Source of the DNA: JBCCIM01 sp965263205
GTDB taxonomy: Bacteria > Bacteroidota > Rhodothermia > Rhodothermales > JAHQVL01
NCBI GenBank assembly: GCA_965263205.1
Contig: CBDHHF010000014.1
Span: 530,404-594,403, forward strand
Reading direction: 5' to 3'
DNA: 64,000 nt
Shown here: positions 17,610 to 26,122 of the stretch, piece after piece
How positions within the stretch are numbered: the stretch's first letter is position 1
Layout: every line of letters begins with the position of its first letter
Notes under the pieces: generated by a model
The model's database searches: none
Seen by the model: only the letters and a program-made list of their open reading frames with translations
Told to the model about the DNA's origin: nothing
Translations under genes and position numbers: made by a program

Positions 17610-18403
17610 TTCAAAACGTAGGCTGCACCAGCAAAATCAGAACCACCAATTGAAGTTTCAAAAGATGAGCCAATCAATGCGCGGTCTCCATCAAGCGATA
17701 CTGAAGAGCCAAAAGCTGCACCAATCCCTGTAGCAGAAGGCGGAGCCGGTGAATCTATTTTTGCTGTCTGAACCCACGCCTCATCGATGAGATCAAAAAC
17801 GTAAACAGAGCCGGTATTTTGAATACCGTCCACGATCTCCTGTGTGCCAACAAGCACCCTGTCATCAAAAAGCGACACTGAGGTACCAAAACCGTTGATA
17901 AGATCCACATCATCGGGAGACAACCTGGCAGTCTCAACCCACATATTATCGATATAGTCATAAATGTATACGCCACGTTCTTGGGCAATACCGTCATAAC
18001 TTGCAATAGCAGCGCGATTATTTGACAGTGACACTGCATGTCCAAAACCTGAAATGTCTTCCGGAACGCTGGCCGTAAATTCGTGTGTCTCGGTCCAAAC
18101 ACCTTCCACTTGCTCATAGAGGTAAGCTTTACCGGGATCTAAACTCGTAGTACCCGAAGCCCCAATGAGCACTTTGCTTCCAGATACCGACATGGCAATA
18201 CCAAAGTTTTTTGCACTACTGTCATTGCTTGTAATCTTTGCCGTTTGGACCAGTTGGGCGCCGGCCAGTTGTGGGGCAAGTGCAACGGTGCACCATAAAA
18301 TGATCGCTATGTACAAGGGCGATCTTCGCCCTACAGGATTTCCATCAAGAAATCGTTGTCCAGTAGCCAATGTTAGTTTATCAGACATGTACTGCCTCTC
18401 CAT
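17504..18403 (-). CDS. Integrin-like propeller protein, fragment 1 of 4
   Basis: The N terminus of a large secreted protein. Two ATGs (18403 and 18388) precede a signal peptide (SPLYIAIILWCTVALAPQLA). Repeats of about 60 residues follow with the FG-GAP pattern (FGIAMSVSGSKVLIGASGTT, GFGHAVSLSNNRAAIASYDG, GFGTSVSLFDDRVLVGTQEI, AFGSSVSLDGDRALIGSSFE), as in integrin-alpha-like beta-propellers. The frame is real up to GAAYV and then runs out of phase at about 17613. The repaired protein (fragments 1 to 4) would be about 800 residues with a T9SS tail. It is surface-located, and its partner is unknown. Confidence 0.78.
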   Translation of the reverse strand: MERQYMSDKLTLATGQRFLDGNPVGRRSPLYIAIILWCTVALAPQLAGAQLVQTAKITSNDSSAKNFGIAMSVSGSKVLIGASGTTSLDPGKAYLYEQVEGVWTETHEFTASVPEDISGFGHAVSLSNNRAAIASYDGIAQERGVYIYDYIDNMWVETARLSPDDVDLINGFGTSVSLFDDRVLVGTQEIVDGIQNTGSVYVFDLIDEAWVQTAKIDSPAPPSATGIGAAFGSSVSLDGDRALIGSSFETSIGGSDFAGAAYVLNWGTVSGFRKHGLQERMLLVLFLALLCRWRMKWHS

Positions 18404-18450
18404 AATTAGGTTATTCTATTTGGGGCATGTGACAGGTCAGGGTTGGCAAA

Positions 18451-18882
18451 TCAGGATTGGCAAAGCAGTTGGTTGAGGCTTTTACGCATCCGTTCAGCGT
18501 TAAAAGGCTTGTCCAGAAAGGCATCTGCGCCGGCTTCTCTAATTCGCTGTTCATCCGTCTCGCCGCTGATCAACAAAACCATGGGTTTGCTATCAAGCGG
18601 CAAGGTCTTGAGCGCCTTGCAGAGCTCATAGCCATCGAGTCCCGGCATCATGATGTCAGAAATAACCAGATTGGGCTGAATGCTCCGTGCAAGGTTCAAA
18701 GCCATCAGGCCATCTGCTGCTTCATGCGTCTGCGCGATCTGGTTGTCCAGTTCACGCAAACAGTGCCTGACGTACGCCCGCATGTCGGGATTGTCATCGA
18801 CGATGAGGACCGTTAATCTTTTGCCGGCAGGCCGGCTTGATGCCTTTCCGCCTGTATTTCCACTTTCTTGCAGATTAACCAT
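18451..18882 (-). CDS. CheY-like single-domain response regulator
   Basis: 143 residues: a flexible start, then one receiver domain. The acidic pair is at 29-30 (VLIVDDNPDM), the phosphoacceptor Asp76 lies in NLVISDIMMPGLDGYE, the conserved Ser lies in VLLISGETDE, and Lys in FLDKPF. There is no output domain, so it must act by contact or in a phosphorelay. It lies about 270 nt downstream of, and on the same strand as, the hybrid sensor (19148-23400), and could be its partner or that of the histidine kinase at 13.3-14.7 kb. Confidence 0.88.
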   Translation of the reverse strand: MVNLQESGNTGGKASSRPAGKRLTVLIVDDNPDMRAYVRHCLRELDNQIAQTHEAADGLMALNLARSIQPNLVISDIMMPGLDGYELCKALKTLPLDSKPMVLLISGETDEQRIREAGADAFLDKPFNAERMRKSLNQLLCQS

Positions 18883-19088
18883 GCTGTCCTCATTCCCGAG
18901 ATTATGGGGCGTTGACTGTCACGGTTGGAAGATGGGCTAAAACGGCGCTGATGTGGTAATATGCAGGATGCGGCGCGTTGTCTATATGGTGGATGCATCA
19001 GGCAGGCAAGAAGCTGCACGATAGGAGCAAAGGGATTGGATTGCCGATTTTCGATTGTCGAATGCCGATTTGTTTTACTTTACCTGAT

Positions 19089-19157
19089 GCTCCTCTCCAA
19101 ACTCCTCACTCCAAACTCCTCACTCCAAACTCCTCACTCCAAACTCTTCACTCCTCG
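19089..19157. repeat. Minisatellite of 14-nt units, start overlapping a stop codon
   Basis: About four copies of ACTCCTCACTCCAA on the plus strand, equal to TTGGAGTGAGGAGT on the minus strand. The minus-strand gene's stop TGA lies inside the first degenerate unit. The core GGAGTGAGGAGT is the same as that of the array at 24261-24346. ATTCG/CGATT-rich sequence follows at 19030-19075. Confidence 0.8.
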
Positions 19158-19555
19158 TTCTTCCCATACTTCGACGGTGAGACCTGGAAATGCTTCTGAA
19201 ACCTTCGGGAGAAGTGTGCTACGCTTTTGAAACCTACGCTGTAGGCGATTTCGCTGACGCTGCCGGCGCCGGCTTCGAGGAGCTGTGCAGCGCGCTCCAG
19301 GCGCAGGGTCCAGATCAACTCGGCTGGTGACTTGCCCAGCACGGCCCGGAGCCGGCGGAAGAGACTCGACCGATCCATGTGCAATGCGTCAGCCATCATT
19401 TCGACCGAGAAGTTCTCATCCCCGATGTGCGATTCGATGGTGTCGCGGACTTGCTCGAGGAATGCTTCGTCAGCTGACGTGACTTCGACCGCGCCAAGCT
19501 GGATGGCAGGGACGAGGCGTTCCTGCCTGCGCAAGGAGGTGCCGGCGGGAAGCAA
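19148..19555 (-). CDS. Hybrid two-component sensor, fragment 5: AraC-type DNA-binding domain
   Basis: The output end of the large hybrid sensor. From about residue 25 it reads ADEAFLEQVRDTIESHIGDE, then FSVEMMADALHMDRSSLFRR (first helix-turn-helix) and SVSEIAYSVGFKSVAHFSRR (second), ending QVSPSKYGKNEE. That is the standard C-terminal AraC-family domain of hybrid regulators. It is separated from the receiver by at least two shifts (about 19565 and 19540). With them repaired, the linker reads ASRRHL then RRQERLVPAIQLGAVEVTSA. Confidence 0.82.
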   Translation of the reverse strand: MLPAGTSLRRQERLVPAIQLGAVEVTSADEAFLEQVRDTIESHIGDENFSVEMMADALHMDRSSLFRRLRAVLGKSPAELIWTLRLERAAQLLEAGAGSVSEIAYSVGFKSVAHFSRRFQKHFQVSPSKYGKNEE

Positions 19556-19737
19556 TCAGGTTGTGATACGCGCGCACCCAGTTCCTGAATATCAAAAGGC
19601 TTGGTCAGGTAATCGTCTGCGCCCCCCTGAAGACCTTCAATTTTATCTTCCGACGCCGCGCGGGCAGTGAGCAGGATTACCGGAATAAAGGTGGTCTCCT
19701 GGTTACCTCTTGATGGCTTTGCAGAGCTGGTGTCCAT
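19396..19737 (-). CDS. Hybrid two-component sensor, fragment 4: end of receiver domain
   Basis: Only the part from about GNQETTFIPVILLTARAASE to YLTKPFDIQELGARV is real. It completes the receiver domain begun in fragment 3 with the conserved Thr/Ala and Lys positions. An extra A at about 19706-19716 moves the frame relative to fragment 3 (KAIK then GNQETTFIP). After about 19570 the frame runs out of phase again. It is not a separate gene. Confidence 0.6.
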   Translation of the reverse strand: MDTSSAKPSRGNQETTFIPVILLTARAASEDKIEGLQGGADDYLTKPFDIQELGARVSQPDCFPPAPPCAGRNASSLPSSLARSKSRQLTKHSSSKSATPSNRTSGMRTSRSK

Positions 19738-20653
19738 CCATTTCAGGCATCATAACATCTGATACAATGAGATCGGGCAGCAGCTTTTGGGCAATTTCGA
19801 GGCCGGCTTTGCCATTTGATGCTTGAACAACTTTATACGTCTCGGAGAGGTGCCGGCTGATGTAAGCACGCACCTCTGCGTTATCCTCGACTACCAGCAC
19901 GGTGGTTACATCCTCCGGCTCCATTGCTGCGTCTGCCGGCGCATCCTGTTGCGCTGCTGATTCTTGCAGCAGGCGTTCCGCGCGTTGTTTAACCGGACTG
20001 AGCACTGCTCCTGCAGCTTCCTGACCGGATGGTTTTTCAGCAAGATCAGATGCATCAAAATGGTCAGTGCCTTTGCGCAAGAAAACGGTAAAGGTACTGC
20101 CAAAGCCGGCTTCGCTGTCTACCGTAATTTCACCACCATGCCGATCCACCAGTTGCTTTACCAACGCCAACCCAATGCCGGTACCGGGCTGCAAACGCAT
20201 CGATGATTCATCTACCTGGTGGAAACGGTCAAACACATGTTGAATCTCATCACTCGGGATACCCGGCCCGTTGTCACGTACGGAGAAATACACGCGATCC
20301 ATACCGCTTTCATGATGCCCCAGGGCAACGCGGATTGTCCCTTTTTCAGGGGTAAACTTAAACGCATTTGACAGCAAGTTCGCCAATACCTTTTCCATCT
20401 GGCCGGCATCGAAGTAAACCGGCATGGGCTCCGCAGGTATATCTACGGTATAGGCAATTTGTTTGCGTTCAGCCAGTGCCACAAAAGCATGTGCGTGATC
20501 CTGCACAAAAGCAGCCAGATCTTGCGCGCGTGCCTGTAACTTCATCCGGCCGGACTCCAGCTTGGCCACATCCAAAATTTCATTGATCAAATCGAGTACC
20601 CGATAGGCGTTCCGCAGCGCCAAATCGATTTGCATTTTTGCTTCAGGGTCCAA
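19703..20653 (-). CDS. Hybrid two-component sensor, fragment 3: kinase ATPase domain and receiver
   Basis: This piece begins inside the dimerisation helices (VLDLINEILDVAKLESGRMK). It contains the whole HATPase domain (N box LANLLSNAFKFTPEKG; G1 VRDNGPGIP; G2 GTGIGLALVKQLVDRHGG), a linker, and the first half of a receiver domain (TTVLVVEDNAEVRAYISRHL, then LIVSDVMMPEMDGHQLCKAI with the phosphoacceptor Asp). Its upstream neighbour ends one base out of phase. Removing one A near 20655-20660 gives REGDKSLDPEAK, the normal continuation. Confidence 0.82.
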   Translation of the reverse strand: MDPEAKMQIDLALRNAYRVLDLINEILDVAKLESGRMKLQARAQDLAAFVQDHAHAFVALAERKQIAYTVDIPAEPMPVYFDAGQMEKVLANLLSNAFKFTPEKGTIRVALGHHESGMDRVYFSVRDNGPGIPSDEIQHVFDRFHQVDESSMRLQPGTGIGLALVKQLVDRHGGEITVDSEAGFGSTFTVFLRKGTDHFDASDLAEKPSGQEAAGAVLSPVKQRAERLLQESAAQQDAPADAAMEPEDVTTVLVVEDNAEVRAYISRHLSETYKVVQASNGKAGLEIAQKLLPDLIVSDVMMPEMDGHQLCKAIKR

Positions 20654-21341
20654 CGACTTGTTCGCCTTCGCGCTGTAAATCTTCCAGTGGCCCGATGGTT
20701 AGCGTAAGTGGTGTGCGAAACTCGTGTGAGACATTGGCAAAGAACCGGTTTTTTGCCTGATCCAGTTCACGCAACTGGGTCGCCTGCGCGGCCGTTTTTT
20801 GCTGCTCCATTGCCAGCGCAGCATGCGTTCCTTCCAGTTTTTCGTAAGCTTCTTTTAATTGGTTTGCCTGCTCTAATTCGCGCGCCCGAACACGTTCTTG
20901 CTCTTGCAAAACAAGCCGGCGGCGGCGGGCACGGTCCAGTGTCAACAGCGCAAATCCTGCGAAGCCGGCGTATACCAAATACGCCCAGATGGTACGCCAC
21001 CAGGGGGGGCGAATGTTAATCTCCAGCGTTGTCGCCTCTTCATTCCAAACCCCCAACCTGTTTGTCGTTCGCACCCTGAACGTATAGTTGCCGGGCGCCA
21101 ACGCGGTGTAGGTTGCGTGACGTTGTGATGTAATACCGCGCCAATCTTCATCATAAGGAGACAGCTGAAAATCGTATAACACACCCGAAGGGTCTTCAAA
21201 GTCGAGGCCAACAAAACTGATGTTCAAATCATTTTGATCGTGTCTTAACGTCAGGCTGGTCGTTTCTGACAACGGTTGTTTTAGTGGTGACGATGCGCCC
21301 GGCAGTACAGGTTCGTTGTAGATTTCCAGCGAAGTTAACAA
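20643..21341 (-). CDS. Hybrid two-component sensor, fragment 2: Y_Y_Y domain, membrane helix, HisKA
   Basis: This fragment carries the Y_Y_Y domain that follows regulator propellers (TTSLTLRHDQNDLNISFVGL to YTFRVRTTNRLGVWNEEATT). A single membrane segment follows (TIWAYLVYAGFAGFALLTLD), then a coiled coil of about 65 residues and the phosphoacceptor helix with His in FFANVSHEFRTPLTLTIGPL. It ends early because of the shift near 20655. It belongs between fragments 1 and 3 of the same gene. Confidence 0.82.
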   Translation of the reverse strand: MLTSLEIYNEPVLPGASSPLKQPLSETTSLTLRHDQNDLNISFVGLDFEDPSGVLYDFQLSPYDEDWRGITSQRHATYTALAPGNYTFRVRTTNRLGVWNEEATTLEINIRPPWWRTIWAYLVYAGFAGFALLTLDRARRRRLVLQEQERVRARELEQANQLKEAYEKLEGTHAALAMEQQKTAAQATQLRELDQAKNRFFANVSHEFRTPLTLTIGPLEDLQREGEQVVGP

Positions 21342-23400
21342 CGGTCGAGGAGGCTAGCCGGGATGGCGAGATATCTGCAGGATTGAAAGAGAGCAATCCA
21401 TTTAAGCCACCAAAGTATAGCGTTCCGGTTTCCGGATCCTTTGCTGCGGCATTGAAGGATCCAATCTGGGAAACTGCAAAGTTCATAAAGAAGCGGTACT
21501 CACCCGTACGGGGATCAAAGCGGGCCAGCATCCCTCCTATGTACCCTACCCACAAATAGCCCGCATCGTCTTCGAGAATAGATGCAACACCGCTCCGTGT
21601 TTCTATGCGATTGGGATCCGGGTAACTCGTAAAAGAAACGTTGGCAGCGTCACCATCAGCCGGCACATTGACTTTATTCAGGCCGGCATCCGTTCCAAGC
21701 CATATTGTACCATCCGAAGCTTCGGTAATGAACCAAATCACATTGCTTGCAATGCTCGTGCTATCGTCAGGGTTGTGTTTGTAGACGGTAAACGTTTCCG
21801 TTGCTATATCAAATCGATTCAGCCCCCCATTCCAGGTGCCAAGCCAAAGAACCCCATTTGGCGACTCGTGAACAACGCGTACTTCAGCATTGCTCAGACT
21901 ATTGGGATCATTGGGATCGGGTTGGAAAGAGGTGATTCGGCCACGTTCAGCATCCAGCCTGTTTAATCCTCCTGCCAGCGTACCAATCCAATAATCGCCG
22001 CCTGTGGCTTTCACGATGTTACGAATCGAGTTATCTGATAAACCACCAGTTGCTTCAGGATCGAATCCGTAATAGGCAACAAGTCCCCGGTCAACATGGA
22101 TTTTGCTCAACCCGTTGTCTGTGCCGACCCACATGAATGCATCGCCATCTGGCAAGACGGACCATGTAAAATCCTGCAATACCGGTAGGGTCTGGCCGAT
22201 GTTAAACGGGACAAATTGATTGGTGCGGGGATCGTATCGATTGGGGCCACCGCCTGTACCAAACCACAGCATGTTGTTGTGCCATGCCATGCTCCTGATA
22301 TGCCCCTGCTGGAGCCCGGTTGGTGGTGCCGGGGTGAAGACCTTGAACACAGTTTCTTCCAGGCGAATGCGATTCATCCCATTAAACGTGCCAATCCACA
22401 GCAATCCATCTTTCGTCTGGTATGCAAACTCGACCTCATTGCTTGCCAGCCCGACATCCTGATTGTTCGTATGACGGTACACCCTGGTATCACCCGTTTC
22501 AGGATCAAACCAGACAAGTCCTTCGCCGGCGGTTGTGACGTACATATCGCCATCCGGCATCATGGTAATGTCAGAAATGCCGGTTTCTCGCGCCTCAGTG
22601 GTCATCAGGGCGACATTCGTGAACACCTCCGCTTCCACGTCGAAACGCACAAGGCCTTCGTCTGTCCCTAACCAGAGCACCCCATCTTTTCCCGCCGCCA
22701 GTGCGTTGACAAAGTTGCTCTTCAAGCTCAGATCATTACCGGGTTCATGTTTATGATGTACAAATGTGCCCGTAGCTTCGTCCAGTTCATTTAATCCGCC
22801 TCCCATCGTTGCAATCCACAGCCGGCCCTTTTCATCCCGCAGAATATCCGATGCGCGATCATCGCTCAAACCCTTTGAAGAATTTGGATCAATTGGATAA
22901 CGAGTAAACTTCCCGGTTTCCGGGTCAAACAGGTTAATCCCCCCGCCAAGGGTGCCTACCCACAGCTTGCCATCATCCTCCATGATAACGTTGATATCAT
23001 TCCCGCTCAGAGAAGCCGAATCATCCGGGTCGTGTTGATATACTCGAAACAACTCGGTGTCAGGATCAAAGCGATTCAACCCGTTTTCGGTCCCGATCCA
23101 CAAAATTCCGTCATCATCTCCTACAATCTCATAGATCCGGTTATCGCCAATACTGGTTGGGTCAGATGGATCGTGCCGAAATGTTTTAAATTCGTGCCCA
23201 TCAAACCGGGAAAGGCCAAAGACTGTCCCAAACCACAGAAAACCGCGGCTGTCCTGGTGCATCACATACACAATGTTGGCAGCGAGGCCGTCTTGCACAT
23301 CCAGATGCTCGAAGGTGGCATCCTGACAAAACGCATCTGCAGCTGTCATCAGAATCAAACTAACAAGAAGCCCGCAAGACAGGCGTCTAAATCCTGACAT
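21229..23400 (-). CDS. Hybrid two-component sensor, fragment 1: signal peptide and ligand-sensing propellers
   Basis: The periplasmic sensor part, about 700 residues. The ATG at 23398-23400 starts a signal peptide (CGLLVSLILMTAADAFCQ). It is followed by about fourteen regulator-propeller repeats with the LWIGTxxGLNRFD pattern (GILWIGTENGLNRFDPDTEL, GKLWVGTLGGGINLFDPETG, GTIWLGTDAGLNKVNV and others). This is the input half of hybrid two-component systems, which usually sense sugars in the periplasm. The real frame ends at about DISPSR near 21345. The following LASSTVVNF residues are out of phase, and the Y_Y_Y domain continues in fragment 2. The repaired protein would be about 1,380 residues. 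Confidence 0.83.
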   Translation of the reverse strand: MSGFRRLSCGLLVSLILMTAADAFCQDATFEHLDVQDGLAANIVYVMHQDSRGFLWFGTVFGLSRFDGHEFKTFRHDPSDPTSIGDNRIYEIVGDDDGILWIGTENGLNRFDPDTELFRVYQHDPDDSASLSGNDINVIMEDDGKLWVGTLGGGINLFDPETGKFTRYPIDPNSSKGLSDDRASDILRDEKGRLWIATMGGGLNELDEATGTFVHHKHEPGNDLSLKSNFVNALAAGKDGVLWLGTDEGLVRFDVEAEVFTNVALMTTEARETGISDITMMPDGDMYVTTAGEGLVWFDPETGDTRVYRHTNNQDVGLASNEVEFAYQTKDGLLWIGTFNGMNRIRLEETVFKVFTPAPPTGLQQGHIRSMAWHNNMLWFGTGGGPNRYDPRTNQFVPFNIGQTLPVLQDFTWSVLPDGDAFMWVGTDNGLSKIHVDRGLVAYYGFDPEATGGLSDNSIRNIVKATGGDYWIGTLAGGLNRLDAERGRITSFQPDPNDPNSLSNAEVRVVHESPNGVLWLGTWNGGLNRFDIATETFTVYKHNPDDSTSIASNVIWFITEASDGTIWLGTDAGLNKVNVPADGDAANVSFTSYPDPNRIETRSGVASILEDDAGYLWVGYIGGMLARFDPRTGEYRFFMNFAVSQIGSFNAAAKDPETGTLYFGGLNGLLSFNPADISPSRLASSTVVNFAGNLQRTCTAGRIVTTKTTVVRNDQPDVKTRSK

Positions 23401-23633
23401 AAAATCCACTGGGTCGAAATAGAAAAGCGATTGAATAAAAAAGAGAAACAGCGCCGGAAATGCAATTCGCGTGGTTTCTGGCCCGGTTATATAGATATAC
23501 CTGAAACACAGGCTTATTGGATCAGATGGTTGGTACCTCCGACACCTCCAGCGGGCCCTACATTGTAGGGTATTGAGGAAGTTGTCCTCACTAATTGTAT
23601 CTTAACAATTCCCTTACCAACCGAGGTACCCCC

Positions 23634-24251
23634 ATGGATACGCAAACAGGCGCGGCTGCCCTGAGCCGGCGCGAAGCTCTCCAACGCATCGGTGTACTGG
23701 CAGGAAGCACGCTATCTGCCTCGCTTGTCAGCGGCGTACTGGCCGGCTGCCGTGCAACGCCACCCACACCCGCCTTCACCCCTCAAACACTCTCCGAAGC
23801 CCAGTACAACCTGGTGGCTACGCTGACAGACATCATCCTGCCTGCCACCGATACGCCCGGTGCTCGCGAAGCCGGCGTACCCGCTTTTATCGACCACATG
23901 CTCACCAACTGGTACCTGGAAGCAGATCGTAATGATTTTATAGCCGGCCTTGATGTGCTCGACGCGCTGTCCCAAAGCCGCCATAGCGCCAGCTTCATCG
24001 CTGCAGCGCCCAGAAATGCAGAGACTGACCTGATGACTGCGATGGCAAACAGCGCGTTTCCGGAAGACACTTCAGCAGACAATGAAGCACTACCAGAAGA
24101 ACTGGCTACCCTCTTCAAGACGCTGAAAGAACTCACCGTGGTTGGGTACTACACCTCCGAGGTAGGCGCCAGCGAAGAGCTTCGCTTGCCTGTAATGGGC
24201 ACGTACCGGGGTGATATTCCTTACGATGAAATAGGCCGAGCCTGGGCTTGA
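23634..24251 (+). CDS. Gluconate 2-dehydrogenase subunit 3 family protein
   Basis: About 205 residues. The ATG at 23634 is preferred, with GAGG about 8 nt upstream. The N terminus has a Tat-like signal (LSRREALQRIGVLAGSTLSA) ending in a lipobox-like LAGC. The body matches the small subunit of membrane-bound GMC dehydrogenases: LSEAQYNLVATLTDIILPAT, DTPGAREAGVPAFIDHMLTN, WYLEADRNDFIAGLDVLDAL, and LKELTVVGYYTSEVG. This subunit pairs with the flavin subunit encoded next (24406-26122) and exports it. A 7-nt minisatellite starts directly at the stop codon and fills the gap between the two partners. Confidence 0.88.
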   Translation: MDTQTGAAALSRREALQRIGVLAGSTLSASLVSGVLAGCRATPPTPAFTPQTLSEAQYNLVATLTDIILPATDTPGAREAGVPAFIDHMLTNWYLEADRNDFIAGLDVLDALSQSRHSASFIAAAPRNAETDLMTAMANSAFPEDTSADNEALPEELATLFKTLKELTVVGYYTSEVGASEELRLPVMGTYRGDIPYDEIGRAWA

Positions 24252-24260
24252 GTGAGGAGC

Positions 24261-24346
24261 TGAGGAGTGAGGAGTGAGGAGTGAGGAGTGAGGAGTGAGG
24301 AGTGAGGAGTGAGGAGTGAGGAGTGAGGAGTGAGGAGTGAGGAGTG
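24261..24346 (+). repeat. 7-nt minisatellite (GAGGAGT) within an operon
   Basis: About twelve tandem copies of GAGGAGT begin right after the TGA of the upstream gene and end about 60 nt before the next ATG. Each unit contains a Shine-Dalgarno-like GGAG. The core word is shared with the array at 19089-19157 in the same orientation relative to transcription. Confidence 0.9.
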
Positions 24347-24405
24347 ATTGAATTTGCCCTCGAAATTCGGAGTTCCTTGTTCAGTATTCGATATTCAATA
24401 CCATA

Positions 24406-25230
24406 ATGATTTACCACCAGCGCAACACATACGACGCCATCGTTGTCGGATCTGGCATTACGGGGGGATGGGCGGCGAAGGAGCTTACTGAAAACGGACT
24501 CAAAACCCTGGTGCTCGAACGCGGGCGCAATGTTGAGCACGGCAAAGATTACATTACCGAGCACAAACGGTCTTGGGAGATGCCCTACCGGGGTCGAGCT
24601 GTGCCGCGCGAAGAGGCCAAACGGGATTGGCCGGTACTAGGACGCAGCGGTGGCCCCAGCGAAGCTACCCGACACTTTTACCTCAACGGAAGAGAAAACC
24701 CGTACATCGAAGAAAAGCCGTTTACATGGGTACGTGCAGATCAGGTGGGTGGGCGCTCCCTGACATGGGGCCGGCAAAGTTATCGGTGGAGCGACCTCGA
24801 CTTTGAGGCAAACGCGCGCGATGGGCACGGTGTCGACTGGCCAATTCGCTACGCTGATCTGGCGCCCTGGTACAGCTACGTTGAGCGATTTGCCGGCATC
24901 AGCGGCCAGAAAGAAGGCATGCCACAATTACCCGACGGCGAGTTTCTGCCGCCCATGGAAATGAATGCGGCCGAGAAAGTATTCAAGCGAGGTGTTGAAG
25001 CTGCGTTTCCAGAACGCCGCGTTACCATAGGTCGGACTGCCGTGTTGACACAGCCACACAACGGCCGTGGCGCATGTCACTATTGTGGCCCCTGCAGCCG
25101 GGGGTGTTCTGCCGGCGCGTATTTCTCGAGCCAGTCTTCGACCCTGCCGGCTGCCTTTGCAACGGGCAACCTCACCCTGCGTCCCGCACAGCCTAACCCA
25201 CAGCCTCATCTTCGATCCAGAGACGGGTAA
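24406..25230 (+). CDS. GMC-family oxidoreductase, N-terminal fragment (frameshifted)
   Basis: The FAD-binding half of a GMC oxidoreductase. The Rossmann start is YDAIVVGSGITGGWAAKELT, then LVLERGRNVEHG. A second motif VGGRSLTWGRQSYRWSDLDF and a Cys cluster GACHYCGPCSRGCSAGAYFS follow. The frame is correct to about LTLRP (25187) and then runs out of phase. One surplus base in the CCCGCACAGCC stretch explains the break, because the next frame continues HSLTHSLIFDPETGKVTGV. It partners with the subunit 3 gene upstream. The substrate is probably a sugar or sugar acid. Confidence 0.85.
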   Translation: MIYHQRNTYDAIVVGSGITGGWAAKELTENGLKTLVLERGRNVEHGKDYITEHKRSWEMPYRGRAVPREEAKRDWPVLGRSGGPSEATRHFYLNGRENPYIEEKPFTWVRADQVGGRSLTWGRQSYRWSDLDFEANARDGHGVDWPIRYADLAPWYSYVERFAGISGQKEGMPQLPDGEFLPPMEMNAAEKVFKRGVEAAFPERRVTIGRTAVLTQPHNGRGACHYCGPCSRGCSAGAYFSSQSSTLPAAFATGNLTLRPAQPNPQPHLRSRDG

Positions 25231-26122
25231 AGTGACGGGTGTGCGGTTTATCGATACACAGACAAAAGAAATGCATGAGGCCTATGCCCGCGTCATCTTT
25301 CTATGTGCATCTACATTGGGAAGCACACAGGTGCTACTTAACTCTACAAGTACCCGCTTCCCGGACGGCATGGCCAACAGCAGTGGTGCGCTGGGCAAAT
25401 ACTTGATGGACCACCATTTCCAGCTCGGTGCATCGGGCGAAATGCCCGGACTGGAAGACCGGTACTACATCGGCAACAGACCCAACGGCATCTATGTGAT
25501 CCGCTTCCGCAACCTTGGTGACGCAGCAACGCGGCAGTCCGACTACGTACGTGGCTATGGTTTCCAGGGTGGTGCAAACAGGCCGTCCTGGACGCGCGGC
25601 ATTGGCGGGGCTGAATTTGGCGCAGATCTCAAAAGCTCCCTGCGTGACCCCGGCCCCTGGCGCATGTGGATCGGGGGTTGGTGTGAGGCACTACCCGATG
25701 CGCGAAACTACGTCGAACTCTCCGATCAAACTGACGCGTACGGGCTGCCCCAGTTGAAAATAAACTGCACCTGGCATGAAAATGAGTTTGCGATGCGAAA
25801 GGATGTGCCCGTTGCTGCAGCAGAAATGTTAGAAGCAGCCGGCGCACGCAACGTGAGCATGTTTGACAATTTTGTCGAAGACGGCATCGGCGCAGAACCC
25901 GGCCGGTGTATCCACGAAATGGGTACCGCGCGCATGGGCCGTGACCCCAAAACTTCCGTCCTGAATGCGCACAACCAGAGTCATGACCATCCAAACGTGT
26001 TTGTCACCGATGGCGCCTGCATGACCTCATCAGCTTGCCAGAACCCGTCGTTGACCTACATGGCGCTTACGGCTCGTGCTTGTGACTACGCCGTTTCGGA
26101 AATGAAAAAGGGACACTTATAA
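25067..26122 (+). CDS. GMC-family oxidoreductase, C-terminal fragment (frameshifted)
   Basis: Only the part from about 25188 is real protein; the first 40 residues of the open frame are out of phase. It reads THSLIFDPETGKVTGVRFID, VIFLCASTLGSTQVLLNSTS, GALGKYLMDHHF, a substrate domain, and the GMC C-terminal region RCIHEMGTARMGRDPKTSVL, NVFVTDGACMTSSACQNPSL with the catalytic His/Asn region. Repaired, the enzyme is about 570 residues. The TAA overlaps the convergent DUF5996 gene by 6 nt, so there is no room for a separate terminator. Confidence 0.83.
   Translation: MAHVTIVAPAAGGVLPARISRASLRPCRLPLQRATSPCVPHSLTHSLIFDPETGKVTGVRFIDTQTKEMHEAYARVIFLCASTLGSTQVLLNSTSTRFPDGMANSSGALGKYLMDHHFQLGASGEMPGLEDRYYIGNRPNGIYVIRFRNLGDAATRQSDYVRGYGFQGGANRPSWTRGIGGAEFGADLKSSLRDPGPWRMWIGGWCEALPDARNYVELSDQTDAYGLPQLKINCTWHENEFAMRKDVPVAAAEMLEAAGARNVSMFDNFVEDGIGAEPGRCIHEMGTARMGRDPKTSVLNAHNQSHDHPNVFVTDGACMTSSACQNPSLTYMALTARACDYAVSEMKKGHL

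Noticed and set aside
19089..24346. CRISPR arrays
   Set aside because: The repeats at 19.1 and 24.3 kb are head-to-tail short units without spacers.
24133..24564. Minus-strand frame rich in LTPHSSLL repeats
   Set aside because: It is the antisense reading of the GAGGAGT minisatellite, not a gene.
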